Assembly (NCBI GenBank): GCA_013397695.1
Contig: VYZI01000103.1
Span: forward strand, 1,112,541-1,176,540
DNA from: Centropus unirufus
Taxonomy: Eukaryota; Chordata; Aves; Cuculiformes; Centropidae
Length of the DNA: 64,000 nt
Reading direction: 5' to 3'
Of the stretch, positions 1-13,043 are shown piece after piece. Under the pieces are notes generated by a model that was not told the DNA's origin, did no database searches, and saw only the letters and a list, made by a program, of their open reading frames with translations. How positions within the stretch are numbered: position 1 is the first letter of the stretch; the number at the start of each line of letters is the position of its first letter. A program made the position numbers and the translations under genes.

Positions 1-3000
1 GTTTATCCTTAGTATACATTAAATGTCTTTCAGCCAATGATTTACTTGTAAAATTACCAGGACGTTGGTCTATGCAGTATAGCATAGTGTTATATACTGA
101 GAGATTTGAAATACAAAGAGAGGAAAAAGGCAAGGGCAAATGCATTCCAAGATAGGAAAATACCTGAATCTTTGTAGCCAAAGACAGAATACTTGTAGTC
201 AGGGGAGAAGGAATGTTGAATTTCTCTTTCATCACCATTCTACAAATACCAACTAAGAAAAAACTACACTAATTAGTCTGGTCATGCAGTAGGGCAAAAA
301 GCTATTCATGTCAGGGATAATCATCAAAAGCACCACCCCCATAATGCCAGGAGTCAGATTATTGTTCTGTTATTAACCTTCTACAAAGGTAGATGGAGAA
401 ATGTCAGTTATAGAGAATATTTTCTCATCACCAGGTGTTAAATCAGGATTCCATAGACTATGTGAATTAGACCAAGAGACATAGTTTGCTTGAACAGGCA
501 TTCAAAGCCTAAGTTATGGGTCTCCCTCATCATATGGCTATTTTTTTCCTACATTGTTCTGTAGTGTGTGATGGACTTCTAGCAGAATACATCCATCCTA
601 GAGGTTCTCCATGGACAGAAAATCTCGTGAGAAAATACAATATGGAAATACTGGCTGCTCATACTGTAGTCCACATAGGTACTAGAGCCATCTACCAGAG
701 ACAAGAAAATGGAAAAGTCTGCAAAAATAAAAAAAAAAACAAAAACAGTTCTCCCTGCAGCTAAGATGCAAAAAACGCACCCCTCATTGGGAGACATGGA
801 GTGAAAGGAAGTTTGCTTTTTAGCTTGCTTATTAAGCAGGGCTATCTAAGCTGAATGTGTTACTTCATACTCTCGTAGTTACTTTCCCTGTTACCTCACA
901 AGCCAGTTGTAGACACAGATAAAAGTTAAAAAGCAATACTTTCCTTTATCAGTTTGCTCACCTTTGTTTTCTTTGTTTTGAGATTATCTGTGGCAAGAAC
1001 GTTATTTTAGCTTAGAATTTTTTTAAGAATGTATTTGATTTTAATATGGCATTTTTTTATCCCAGTTTCTGCTGCAGCAATCTTGTCTCTAAATTGTGCT
1101 ATTTAATTCAAACTTATAAGTCAGGAAATAATAGTGCCTCACAATGCCTAAATTGGGTGAAAAAGGAGTCTTTTGCTGTTTTACTGGTGTTACAAGTACT
1201 TTTGACCTATCTGTCTAGTTCATTGATCTCATCTCACAAATGTTCATGGAGAAAAATGTGACCTAAAATTACTGCATGTTTTGAGTATAATGGAGTCATA
1301 GAATGGATTTTTCTGGTTCTTCTGGATATACTCAAGGCTCTAATCAAATCACTTGAACAACTCCCTTGGGCATAATGTGAAAACCAGTGGTGATACTCTG
1401 CATTTATAAGTCTAGTCTTCTAACATCTCCACATCTGTTTTGCATTTCTGTTCATGGTAGTACTGCTGGCTAGCTGCTAAAATCAGAATCATCCTTTATG
1501 GCTGCAGAGAATGTATATGCCTCTGACATAGCTGTTATAGACTGGCATAATTTAATACAGATCCCAGAAGAACTCAACACCTTCAGCAGCAAAGTTTAGA
1601 GTGAAAACATTAATGTTTATCATCCAGCCTATTACTTTCAAACTCAGCCTCCACCTATGCAAGTATCAGAACAGTTCAGTACATTTACATCAGGCAATTT
1701 TGTAAGGTCTTTGTGTGTGTTCCTAAGTAACACAGAATGTAAAGAAAGGCTGATGATGCTGGAGGGTATCTGTGTGTGCTTATACAATATGAAACAAGGT
1801 ATACAGACCGATATCTTCTCAAAGAAAAAACGCTTTTTAAAGAAGCTGTCTAAAAATAAGGAATATTCATTAGGTTTTAGTTCAGACACTAGTTAGTCCT
1901 GGAATGCAGGACTAGCTTCTCTGCTACTTTTGAACATCTTAACCTCTCCAGCACATCTTAACCTCTCCTCTATTGCTTTCATTGATTAATTGGCATTGAT
2001 GCTGCACAAACATTGAAAAAAACCCATGTTGTTTATATAGACAGTTTACAACTTAAGTATGACATTAGGTATCATTACAACATTATCACCCACTGAATGG
2101 AACCCAGGGAGTAAAGGAATTCTTCCTTTACTTTTGTGTATCTGTTTCTCTCCTTGATTCTCCTACTCTCAGTAAACTAAGATCTTTTAACAAAGAAATA
2201 ATATTAGAGATGTCATAAAATGATTTGGTAAGTATACTAACCTACCCACTAAATGTTCTTTTCTGTTCTTTTGAAGTACTTCTCATTTAAAAGAGATATC
2301 TGTTACAGGTCATTGCCTTTGGATTTAGCAATGCATGGAAAGCTAAGAGATCGCCAGAGTCAGGGGCAAAAAAATTATTCTTCTGAATAGCAGATGTAGA
2401 CTCAAAAATATGTAGCTACTTGCCTGAGAAGAAACTTTCAAATATTAAACAGGAATTTTTGTAGTGTTTAAATAATTTTAATGGTTTGATATCTTATCCT
2501 ACAAAAAAGCAATCATCCTTACTTCCATCTGCAATGTAGGTAGGCAGACAATGAGAAAATTAAATTGCCATTGATATTAATACTACCCCTTTATCCTGAT
2601 TCCTAGTTACATGTGAAATACCTCTTACAAAAACATCTGGAAATCCTCTGCTGTTGAAGCTTTGTTCATCTCTTGAGACAGACAGCTCCTTATCAGAGAA
2701 AACTTTCCAATACATTTGGTAGCTGCTGAGATAGAGGATCATACCTCTACAGTAATCATGATGTGAATTTTAACTTGATATTTCACTGGAAAATAAGAAA
2801 AAACTCTGCCTTTGGCTCCATTATAAATGTCATTGCTTTTCACAGGTCACACACTTGATCTTGAGCATAGCATATACTCTGTTTTCATATCCGAGACATG
2901 TAATGAACTGACTTGCATTCTGTGAGGGGCAAGGTCACAGGGATGTTTAGTTGATAAATGCTCTGTTTTGATGCTTTGGGTTCTTAACTCTGGTGCTTTG

Positions 3001-6000
3001 TGTCTAATCCACTTTGAAACTGGGCTTCTGGGGAAAAATGCAGCTATTATGTACTTAAGAAGGTCAGACAAATGGATTAGCATGAGAAAAAATATCAGTA
3101 ATCTGTTGATTTTTTTTCCATTTCCTAATCTATCATGTAACAGGGGAAATATTACAATTAGTCTTTTAACAGGAATGAAAATGCAAGTAGCTGAGATAAA
3201 ACACTCAGAGGGGCTATCACACCCTCTTCCCTTCCCCCACCACCAGGAAGTGTTTAATGATTACATTTGGTACAACTTTGTGTTTGGTGGATCAAGTCCT
3301 GCACATTTGAACAAGTGTATTAGCAAAGAAATCTTTACTGCCGAATTCCTGACTGACAATTTTCCACTCTCTCCACTTTTAAGCACTTAGGCACTGCAGT
3401 TCTTCTGTCTGCTTCTTTGTGTTGGCAATTACCCTGATTAAAAACCCATTTGAGAGCTTCAAAAGTGACAGCTTTAAGATTTAATTCTCCCCTTAATTTG
3501 CAAGAATGAATGCACACTGTTCTCAAAACATGAGCAGTTATTTCATAATATGGCCAGCCCGTGTATCAAAATATTAGAAAGCAAAACAAAGGAACTTTTG
3601 CTCTCCAAATATTTTTCAAAAAATACAAAGAGAATGTTTATTGTCAGTAAAGAAAATTCACCATTGTCACCTTCATAGTAGCAAAATGTGTAGAAACAAA
3701 AAAATGGATAGACAATGATCCTGAAGTTCCAATATTCTTTTTATCCTTGCCACATGAACAATGTTAGAACTCAGAATGACAAAAAGCATCGGATTGCATT
3801 TATGTTGTTCAAATTTTGGCAGGCTTATACCTGCAGGAGCCTCTTCTATACTCAAGAATATACCAAAGGTTTGTTATAACTTTATGGTAGATTTATAGTT
3901 ATCTAGAGGCTGTCTAGAAGGTAAAATGTCAATAGAACACATATGGAAATATTTGTCCAATTTCTGTAGTTTCTGAGCCCAGTGGCATTCTTGCCTCTCA
4001 TGCACCACTCTAGGGCTCTTGAATTCTCCTCCAATAATAAAATAGATACTGTTGTTTGCCCCTCCAGCTTCTGCTGGTCTAAAGGCAGCATATGTTACTA
4101 AAATGACAAAAGGAAAATATCATCATTACTTAACTACTCAGAATATGCTAAGGTTATCTATACTGAGTGTTGAAATCAAGTTGGAAAACTTCAAAGAAAG
4201 GGTGACAAGTAGTTTATATGGAGCAGGATGAATTACATCTTGGGTGACTTACTTTCTTCTGATTTGTCTCCAACAGTTGAATCACTTTCTTTTGTCTTTT
4301 TTTTTAAACAGATTGTAATATTGATAGAAAAATGTTATATTAAATAGGGAATAAACTATGTAACAAAAAGAAATATTAAAAAATACATATATTACAATGT
4401 TACAGTACCATAGGAATATCATGGAGATATCCAGAAAGATAAGACAACCCATCAACTAGATTTTATTCCATACCTTTATTTCATGTCTTCTTTTTTCTGA
4501 ACATGTGTTTGAAATTAATCAGGGTTTCTATCCAAATGCTATACACTGGTCACCTTTGTGAAAATTCTTATTCTTTAGGCAGGCAAGCCAAATTTGCAGA
4601 TGGTAGCAAGCAATTAGACACATAAATGAAGTTTTAACAGATAAGATGATTCATATTCATATTTTTCTGTAATACTTATTTTTGTCTCATTCAGAGAAAG
4701 CAGAACAAATGACAACTTTATATTTCTCTTACTATTTAATCCACAGAGACTTAATATTTACTAGATTTTTTTATTCTACTCTTCACTTTTCACTATTTTC
4801 CTTCTTTGGTTTGCCTGCCATGATAAACGCTTTCATGACATGAGATTAAAGGCTTCATTAACTGCAAAAAAAAAGAGAAATAAAAAAATTCCTAAATATT
4901 TGATGCACTTTTTAAAAGCTGTTTTTTATCTAGAACAGCCCAAGGACTCCTTCTATTGCTGCTCAAACTCTGCAAAATCAAAATTTTTTAACTTTGTCTG
5001 CTCTCATACATATGATTATGTCAAAATTTCTCTTTGAGTAGCATTTATAATAAAAGAAAATATTTCAAGTATTCCTTTCATATACTAATTCCTGAATTTG
5101 TTGGTGTTCTGATCATTTTCACACCACTCACCTCTCATCTGCTGATATTCTGGCCTAGTCTTGAACTCCTATTAACTGATTAGCTTTGTTTTTTGTTGGT
5201 AATGTTGTTTTGTCAAAGTTATTCATATATCTATAACAATTCACACATGATATTAGCAGACTTATAATGGAACACTAAGAATAATGGATTATGGACAGAA
5301 GTTGGCATGAAAAACAAAATAAGTTCTTTTTGAAGAGAGGGTCCTGTCATTGTTTCTAGCCTAAATTAAATGTCATTAACCTTCATGCTTATTAAAGTTT
5401 CATTAATTGATTACACCTGGAGTTTACAGGTAGGCACCATATTTATGATGTCTTTTTCTGACATAATCTCTTTTCTAGTCATGAAGAGGGATGGTATGGC
5501 ACTACAAAGTGAATTGCGTGACTTCATTCTCTTTATATTCTAACATGAAATATCTATAAATAAATAAGAAGCCTTCTACATAAGGGTGAGGCAGAGAAGG
5601 TGAAGAGAATGACAGTTCATCAAACCAGTGACTAATGTCAAACATGTCAACAGCACTTTTAGAAGGCTAACGTCTTTTCTAAATAATAAATCATTTTTCT
5701 AAATAATGTTTTAAAATTTAATGTGTCAAAAAGCTTACTGGGTTAGGCACAGCCAATGGCCACTGGGTTAGGATTAGGACAAGGTTTAAAAGGGAGACAA
5801 TGACTGGAGCTGCATTTGCAGCAGGGTGGCAATAAGGTTCTCAAGGAAAAGGGTGTGCTGAATATTGAATCACAGTTGAGAATTTGTTCCTCTGGGTCAT
5901 CGGCTTGTTGCAAGATGGATAATTAACATAAAACTAGGGTCTGGCTTTGACTGAGTCTATCTCAAAGACCCACAGCCATGGAAAAGTCCTCAGAGGACAA

Positions 6001-6172
6001 TTTTTTGGCAGCCTATGAATTCCCATTGAAGTTGATTTACAGCCTGCCTACAACTGACGCTCTATACTTTGTTTCTCTCCCAAACCTAAATGCATATATG
6101 TTCAGCTGAATGAAATCAAGGCCTCCCAGCCACAGTCCAGAAGAAACAGTTTTCCAGGGACTATTCATTTGG
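1..6172. other. Gene-free AT-rich stretch
   Basis: I see no recognisable gene, RNA or repeat family here. The longest open frame (2968-3390, +, 140 codons) has low-complexity AT-rich composition, no domain I recognise and no supporting context, so I regard it as chance. A degenerate 25-bp period repeat sits at 5737-5772: the motif ACTGGGTTAGG occurs twice. Confidence 0.6.
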
Positions 6173-6750
6173 CAGCCTGTTCTGGTTTTGGCCAGAGTTA
6201 ATTTTCTTCATAGCAGCCAGTATGGGGCTATGTTTTGGATTTGTGCTAGGAACTGTTGATAATACAGGGATATTTTAATTACTACTGAGCAGTGCTTACA
6301 CAGAGTCAAGGTGCTTTTTGCTTCTCACACCACCCCTTCAGAGAGTAGGCTGGAGGGGGGGGACAAGAAGTTGGGTGGGGACACAGCTGGAAGAGCTGAC
6401 CTCAAATAACCTAAGTAGTGTTCCATACCACATGATGTCATGCTCAACAAATAAAAGCTAAACGAAGAAGGTTTGTCTTCCCAAGTAAACACTACACACG
6501 ATGAAGCCCTGCTTTCCTGGAGATGCTGAACACTTGCCTGCTGATGGGAAGTGATAAATTAATAATTTTTAATGATTTGCTTATATATGTGGCTTTTGCT
6601 TTACCTTTACCTGTTTAGCTGTTTTTGTCTCATCTCACGAGTTTTCACACTTTTGCTCTGACATTTCCCTCCTTTGTCCTGCTGTGGGGAGAGTAAATAA
6701 GTGACTGTGTGGTGCTTAGCTGTCATCCACAGTTAAACCACAACACAGCC
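6173..6750 (+). repeat. 5-bp target-site duplication flanking solo LTR 1
   Basis: The pentamer CAGCC at 6173-6177 immediately precedes the LTR start (TGT) and is repeated exactly at 6746-6750 immediately after the LTR end (ACA). A perfect 5-bp duplication marks both integration boundaries. A 5-bp duplication is usual for class III (ERVL-like) elements in vertebrates; the class assignment is inference. Confidence 0.85.
6178..6745 (+). mobile_element. Solo LTR, copy 1 (avian ERV LTR family)
   Basis: A 568-bp element begins TGTTCTGGTTTTGG and ends AACCACAACA, with TG...CA termini and a perfect 5-bp flanking duplication. The body matches the layout of the other two LTRs in this window read in reverse: the 'GGGGCTATG' block near the 5' end, a CRE-like TGATGTCA at 6433-6440, a TATA-like AATAAAAG just downstream (6450-6457), the 'AGATGCTGAACACTTGCCTGC' type block near 6522, and 'GTGTGGTGCTTAGCTG' near the 3' end. 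No internal retroviral sequence adjoins it, so it is a solo LTR left by recombination. I recognise it as a family widespread in bird genomes. I cannot give a curated repeat name with certainty. Confidence 0.85.
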
Positions 6751-8679
6751 TGTTTCTTTTGTCAGCCTCTTAACTATGGGGTCACAAAAAACTTTCATTT
6801 TTTTTACTCTCTAATCTCTCCCATATTTTCGCCAGCTATCCTGACAATTTTTGAGTCTGTATGAGACATACAATCTGAAACTTATATTTGAAACACTGTT
6901 TAATCTTATTTTTTTAAACTAAATGTAAACCAGAAGTCTGAGAAGCTGCAAGATCCTTGAAAGATTCATCCTCATAAAATGAAAATAATCAACAGAAGGA
7001 CCTCCAAAAGTAGCCCAAATGTAATTTCATCCAATTTACAAACCTTCCTTTGCTTAACTCTTGTGTTATTCAGTTTAATTACATAGTTTCCTTGAGGGGC
7101 ACTGGCAAACTAGTCTGATCAAGGAGTTTTCTTCCCTCATATCTTTTTCTCTCCTCAGGCAAAAAAACCGGCTGGTTATCTTCCTTGATCAGAGTGTGGG
7201 TATTATTCATAGCATACGATGCCTCCTGTAGGTGACAAGAGTCAAAAAGAAAATTAATAGAAGGATTTGAGGTACAGAAGCATATATTTACATGTACACG
7301 TATAATCAGGCAGTAAATACTGAAATGGAAAACAATATAAAGTCTGAATTATACCGCCAGTACTAGATACAGGGCTACAGCTTAATAGACATCCAGGAAC
7401 AGAAAAATTTTCTTTCCTTTAATCCCTTTCCTGTAGCACTGAAATGTTATATTACCTCAAGGTGAAAAATCTCATAGGATAAGAATAATAAGCAAAACAA
7501 TAATGGAAGAATTATTCACCCAATTGCACATAAGAGGTTGAGATTTTATCTTTGGACTCTTGAGTGGTAATAAACTTTGAGATCAAACAAAAAATGGTTG
7601 TTAACATCAAAGACATAATATCAAATCATCCATTTATAGAAAAAATCAACATACTTAAACATACTAGTGTATAAAATAAGTTGGAACAAAACAAACCATT
7701 TTTCACTAACATAAGCTATGTTAATGTTAAGCTAATGTCCTAATGGCATTTTTCTTGCAGCATTGCTATTTTTCTCTCATCCACACAATTGCAGGTGGGT
7801 GGGTAAAGAAGGAGCACGTCTTAACATTTCACAGACCAAAATATCCTGAATCAGACCATACATCTATCATGGCTACAACATGCCTTCGACAGTGACTAAA
7901 ATGAAAGAGAAAAGTTCCCATATTCATAATTCATCTATTAACAATGGAATGAATGCTTCTTTGTGATATAAACTCCAGTTTTATATTTATGGTTTAAAGC
8001 ATGAGTTTGGCCCTGTAAAATAAATCTTGTTACTGGTAATAGAAAATGTCCCTTACTATCATGTTAACTCTTACTCAAGCTTGCACAAAGGTCTTTAATT
8101 ATTTATAATGAAATATTAGATGAAAACTGGCCTAATAATGGTAAAGAATTGTCATAATCTAAGCTTCTATAACTTACTTGGCAAACTCTACCCAGCAACT
8201 TCATTCTTGACTAGTGGGATAGTGGCCAAATGCTGTTTTTGCTATAGTAAGGGCAACATTTGGCATAGCTCAATGTTGTAACAGGAAATTTTTCCAATAG
8301 ATGAATTGATAAGCACAGTCACAGGATAAGTTCGATAGTTAATACATATGAACTCAAAAAGTTCAAAAGTGTGAATCAGAAAAATGTTATATTACGCTGT
8401 AATTCTGCCTAGTTTTGAGCCATAAGACTTAAGAAGTTAAAATCAAAGCAAGACTTAAAATACAGCATGCACAAGGCCAAAATTTCTACTGGCTATTTTA
8501 AAAGGAGTTTCAGTAAATCTTCATTAAATTAATAATTATTATAATAACTTGTGCCTAAGCTTTTCTTGATTGGTTATTGAAGTTAATTTAATAATTCTCT
8601 GTGTGAGTTAATCTACATATCAAAACATAATATCATAAATAAGGACTGCAATTGGACAAATCAAATCATCATCTAAATA
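6751..8679. other. Gene-free AT-rich stretch
   Basis: Nothing recognisable. The 8520-8620 part is very rich in TAAT/ATTA cores (homeodomain-type sites), which is common in both conserved enhancers and plain AT-rich DNA. I cannot separate these without an alignment. A CTCCTCAG at 7151-7158, preceded by pyrimidines, resembles a 3' splice site, but no coding-like frame follows. Confidence 0.55.
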
Positions 8680-9160
8680 TTCCTAGGTGCAGGACGCTTG
8701 CCTTTGTTGACCTTCCTTAGGTTTTTCTCTGCCCAACTTTCCAGCCTATCCAGGTCTCATTGAATGGCAGCATAGCCTTCCAGTGTATCAGCCACTCTTC
8801 TCAGTTTCATGTTATCAGCAGACTTGTTGAGGGTACCCTCTCTGCCATCGTCCAGGTCATTGATGAATATGTTGAACAAGACTGCGCCCGTTAATGACCC
8901 CTGGGGAACACTGCTAGCACTGGCTAGTTCCAGCCAGACTCTAAGCCACTGATCATATCCTATGAGCTCTGCCTTCCATTTAGTTCTCAATCTACCTCAC
9001 TCTCCACTCCTCTAACCCACACTTGCTGAGCTTACCTATGAGGATGATATGGAGACAGTGTTGAAGGCCTTGCTGAAGTCAAGGTAGACAACATCCACAG
9101 TTCTCCCCTCAGAGCCATCTATGCCGTCATAGAAGTCTATCAGATTGGTCAAGCTTTTCC
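8680..9160 (-). mobile_element. CR1 LINE fragment, reverse-transcriptase region
   Basis: On the minus strand, the segment near 9060-9110 translates to VDVVYLDFSKAF, a CR1 reverse-transcriptase signature. It is followed, at lower coordinates, by VPQGS...LFNIFINDLDDG (about 8845-8915) and by the region that should hold the catalytic FADD. That motif reads SADN here, so the active site is lost. The frame 8757-8990 (-) ends at a TGA at 8757-8759, where the family has an arginine; beyond it DLDRLESWAEKNL continues in frame. Both ends are truncated. This is a dead insertion with no 3' tail. It is CR1 by the combination of these motifs, known from chicken and other bird LINE ORF2 proteins. Confidence 0.9.
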
Positions 9161-12100
9161 ATGTCATTTACACGCATGTGGAAATTACAGTCAGGGTCAT
9201 TAAGGTCAGCACTCTTTGAACAAAGACTCCACAGTATTCTGGCAGGAGTATAAAATTAGAGCAAGAAGACGCAGAATGCTTTGAATAATCTTCTAGAATC
9301 CAGCAGTTTACCATTTGGGAACTTCTGCAACAAGAGAAGGAGATTTTATGTTTAAAATTTCAAGATGTATTTTTCTTCAATTTATCTGTTTGCTTTCCAA
9401 ATCCATGTAAATTCACAGACATCCTTAGCAAGCATAAGGTGCAATCACTTTGCCATCTAAGAGAAAAGAGACTAAAAAACATTTTAAATTAATCAAATTT
9501 TGCTTTTCCTTCTGTGAACAAAGAATATTTTTGTTATTGGTGGTTTTGACCTTGCCACTTCAAATGCTACTTTGAAAAAATAAATCCTTTGTACTTTTCC
9601 CTAGTGCAATTTTAAACTGTCACTTTGACAATTAAATTAAACCACTGTCTATGCTGTCTTGTTCCAGGGGAAAGTGTTTGTTTCAGTACTTTTTGTTGAT
9701 AGTATCTGCATATGTTTCAGAATGAGGAAAATTGTCCTTGTTATAGTATAATTTGACACCATAGAGACATTCAATGACTGTAGCAAACTTAGCCAGTCAA
9801 TAGTCAACTCCAGTACAAGTGTCAGGTAACATAAAGGAGAACAGCACGTAAGCATACATGTGAGCATTACCACTGTAATGACGAATTTCAGTTTAATGAG
9901 TTAACCACAGAAATTCAGAAAAAGCAGACTAAAATCCAGTGTTTTTCTTTCAGCTTCTAGTGGCTTCAGGACCGTTGGAAACAACATGCACAGGGGTAAA
10001 TAGAAGGTATGAGTCATTCTGTCTTCAGAAACTGAAGGAAAGTTAAAGAGCCCACATGAATTCACATCTTTAAACATTGTAGCTGAATTCTGCATGATCT
10101 GATTTCTGATTCTATGCCCAAGTGATTCTGTTATGCTTTTGGTAATTACTATTTGTTGCAACTGTGCCAGGAAAAAAGTCTTGAATGCTAATAAATTAGT
10201 GAACTTTGTTTGTCAATTATATTTTACTATAAATAATAGCTTCTGAACTAAAAATAACTGGGTGTGATTATCCTGAAAATTATCTACTGTAGACACCAGA
10301 TGCAAAAAGGAACATTAGGCATCCTTGATAGATGCTCAGTTCTTAGGGATCCTGGAGTATTCACTTAGTAAAAGGGAAATCAGATCAGAAATAGTACTGA
10401 AATGGACTCAATTGACTTTGGTGGCAGGCACACTAATGGATCTGAGAGTGGAGAGCAGGGCAGGCTACTTAATTTTCAGTGTCAGAAAGCAATTAGATCT
10501 TCTAATTACCAAATTATTTGTGTAATTGCTCAAAGGCAAGCAAAAGCAGTAATGATTAACCATTTTGGAAAAAAAATTCTTCCCTCTGTCCCTCTCCAAA
10601 TGTTCCTGGGCATTCCCAAAAGATAATATTTTCACACAGGAGCAAATTTACCTCTCTTAATGTAGCACTAAATGGCATCCTTTACTTTCTGGCTGGGGAG
10701 GACAGATTTAGTGTCGGGCTGAGAGGCTGTACACTGTGATTAATAAAGTCATATGCACCATGGTAAGGAAATAGAGATCAGTTAATTTATAATAGGAACT
10801 ACCAGTGAAGAATGGAGAGGTATAGCAAATTCAGGAGTGTTGCATTTCAGCGGTGTGGGGATGGGAAGCTGAGGCAAGTTGGGAAAAATATCCTTGCCAA
10901 AGTCTTAAAATGAACTAGTAAAATCTTGCGGTACTGTAGGAGTATAGGACCTTTTAGTGTCAGAGTAAATGCTTATGTTCTTCTGCCTTCAAAGAGGAGG
11001 TGCTTTTAGCAAAAACTTTTTGCCATATTCTATACAAAGCAACTAAAGAAGAACAAAAATATTTCTTAAGAGTCTTGTTTTATATATTTCCTTGAATTCT
11101 AAGAACCCAAAGGCTGCAAAATCAAGCACAAAAAGAGGTTATTGTAAAAGTACAGTGCACAGGAAAGATACTTGGACTGATTACATGAAAGTTAGTCTTT
11201 AATTGTCAATAAATGACCAATGTGACATCACCATAAGAAACTCAGTTGCATTGTTGCCAAGTAATGCTGTTCCCTAGCATATTTACTAGCCTCTAAGAGA
11301 TCACATCAGCGTGCTGCTGGAATGATATAGAAGCAGGTCTGTCCTAGAAACATTCAACAAACATCTTTTACTTTGCTCTGGAGCATCCACATAGTCAGTG
11401 ACTTTGCATGAAGAAAGAGCATGAAGAAACACAACTAAGGAGTATCTCCTGCATTCATGTCAGCCTGCTACTTGGCCCATAAATACCCCTGAAGCCTATT
11501 CCTTGTGGGGTTAAAAAGAACTAAAATGGTATTTCTGAATTGTTACTAAATTTCTCCAATTTAGGGGCATCTAGAAACAGTAATAAGTTCTTTTAAAAAA
11601 AATAAGGGTCAAACTAGTTTAAATAATCTTGCAAATAAGGAATGCTAAACTGCTGTGGGATTACTAGTACATTTATATTCACCTCCTGAATTCTTTGTGT
11701 CTGGTAGTTCAGCAGGTGTTGACAGTTCAAAGTCTACTGGACTTTCTGAGTCATTGTACACAGATGAGTGAAAAGTCACCACATGTAGCATAATTTTAAA
11801 ATAAATATTTTATCATCTCTACTGAGAAATACCCTGTGTGTTTCAGCACTTCTGTTTGTTTGTTTCAAAGTTTTTGGAACAATGTTTTTCAATATTCTGC
11901 AGATGTACTGGTTGAAGAAAGATACTCCAGTGAAGTATCATTCTTCATGATACTTAAGCCTCTGTCACTCACTGGGGTCCACCACAGCTGAGACCCAGCA
12001 CACATCCATCTTCTGCAGCATGTCTTTGTTGTACAGTTTGAAACACTAAGTTCTGTTATGCTGTGTTATCTCTAGTATTTCAAAGATGCATCATTAATCC

Positions 12101-12975
12101 TTTGAGACAAGATGGTAAAAACTAGAATATCATTTATGTGAATTTGTGCTTTCTTGTTTCCTGGCTGTCCCATTTTATCTCTTCAGTTTCTTTTGAAACT
12201 TTGTGGAGGAGAGAATATATCAAAGCTAATAGCATGCAATATGTGCAGAGTAAATACGAAGAAATAGTTGTGTTTCATTTTTTCCATCCTAATCAATCCT
12301 CTGTCAAATTTAAGTTTCTATAGGACTTACTCTTCTAATATTCAAGTCTTGAGCAACTTCTAAGTGGTCAGTGGCACAACAAAGTATCTCCTTCCTCTTC
12401 TTCATGTGCGTGATGGAGTCTCATACAATAGTAACAGACAGGAAGAACCAAGTTTCATTAATATTATCTGTACTTAAAACCAATGCAGCTTTACTGACTA
12501 TTTCATAATCTTGATAGTGTTATCAAGAAATACATTCAAGAATGCTAGTAAACTCTTCAATATAACACTACTGTTAAAAATTATTGATGAAAACCAAATA
12601 TTAATTTAATCTTTTACATTTAATGTGATTGAAGAATGTAAAGGTTTTGTTTAAATTGACAAGTTTATGATGGGAGATGTACAATTTGCAAACAGGACAT
12701 CACAGAAGTGATCCTTATAGAATATTTAATAACTCATTTTTTCTGTTCAGATACCAGTGATCTTTATTTTTAAATTCTGTTAAGACTGTCAAGACACATT
12801 CAGCTATTTTTGGCACTGTCTTACTTGATCATTTATTTCTACATTTATACACACAAAAGTGAATTTTTAATTTCTTTACTTGCTGAAGTCCTCACTTGTT
12901 AAACAATTGCTTTTAGTAAGTTATGTGGTCACTGTTGGAGTAAGATAACATTCAGTGTCAGGAGTTAATAAAAAT
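9161..12975. other. Gene-free AT-rich stretch
   Basis: No gene or repeat family recognised. Short ORFs (for example 9901-10161 on -, and overlapping frames at 10325-10626 on +) have no recognisable domains. A perfect 9-bp inverted repeat with a 5-nt loop (AAGTATCAT / ATGATACTT) lies at 11933-11955. It is too short to be called an RNA gene. Confidence 0.55.
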
Positions 12976-13043
12976 NNNNNNNNNNNNNNNNNNNNNNNNN
13001 NNNNNNNNNNNNNNNNNNNNNNNNNNNNNNNNNNNNNNNNNNN
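12976..13043. other. Assembly gap (68 N)
   Basis: A run of 68 undetermined bases. The flanks are AT-rich. The odd length suggests a gap size estimated from read pairs or masking rather than a fixed-size placeholder (inference). Any open frame crossing it is an artefact. Confidence 0.98.

Noticed and set aside
1293..1315. AGTCATAGAATGGATTT as a reversed CR1 tail
   Set aside because: The following sequence shows no CR1 3' UTR order; a short chance match.
2968..3390. 140-codon plus-strand ORF
   Set aside because: Low-complexity, AT-driven composition, no domain, no splice or promoter context.
4578..4630. AAATTTGCAGATGGTAGCAAG as a CR1 reverse-transcriptase piece
   Set aside because: Only about ten codons of weak resemblance with no flanking CR1 sequence.
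5737..5772. Telomere-like GGGTTAGGATTAGG with a 25-bp repeat
   Set aside because: Only about two imperfect TTAGGG-type units; too short to call an interstitial telomeric array.
11933..11955. 9-bp hairpin as a microRNA precursor
   Set aside because: Stem far too short for a miRNA hairpin; such repeats occur by chance in 64 kb.
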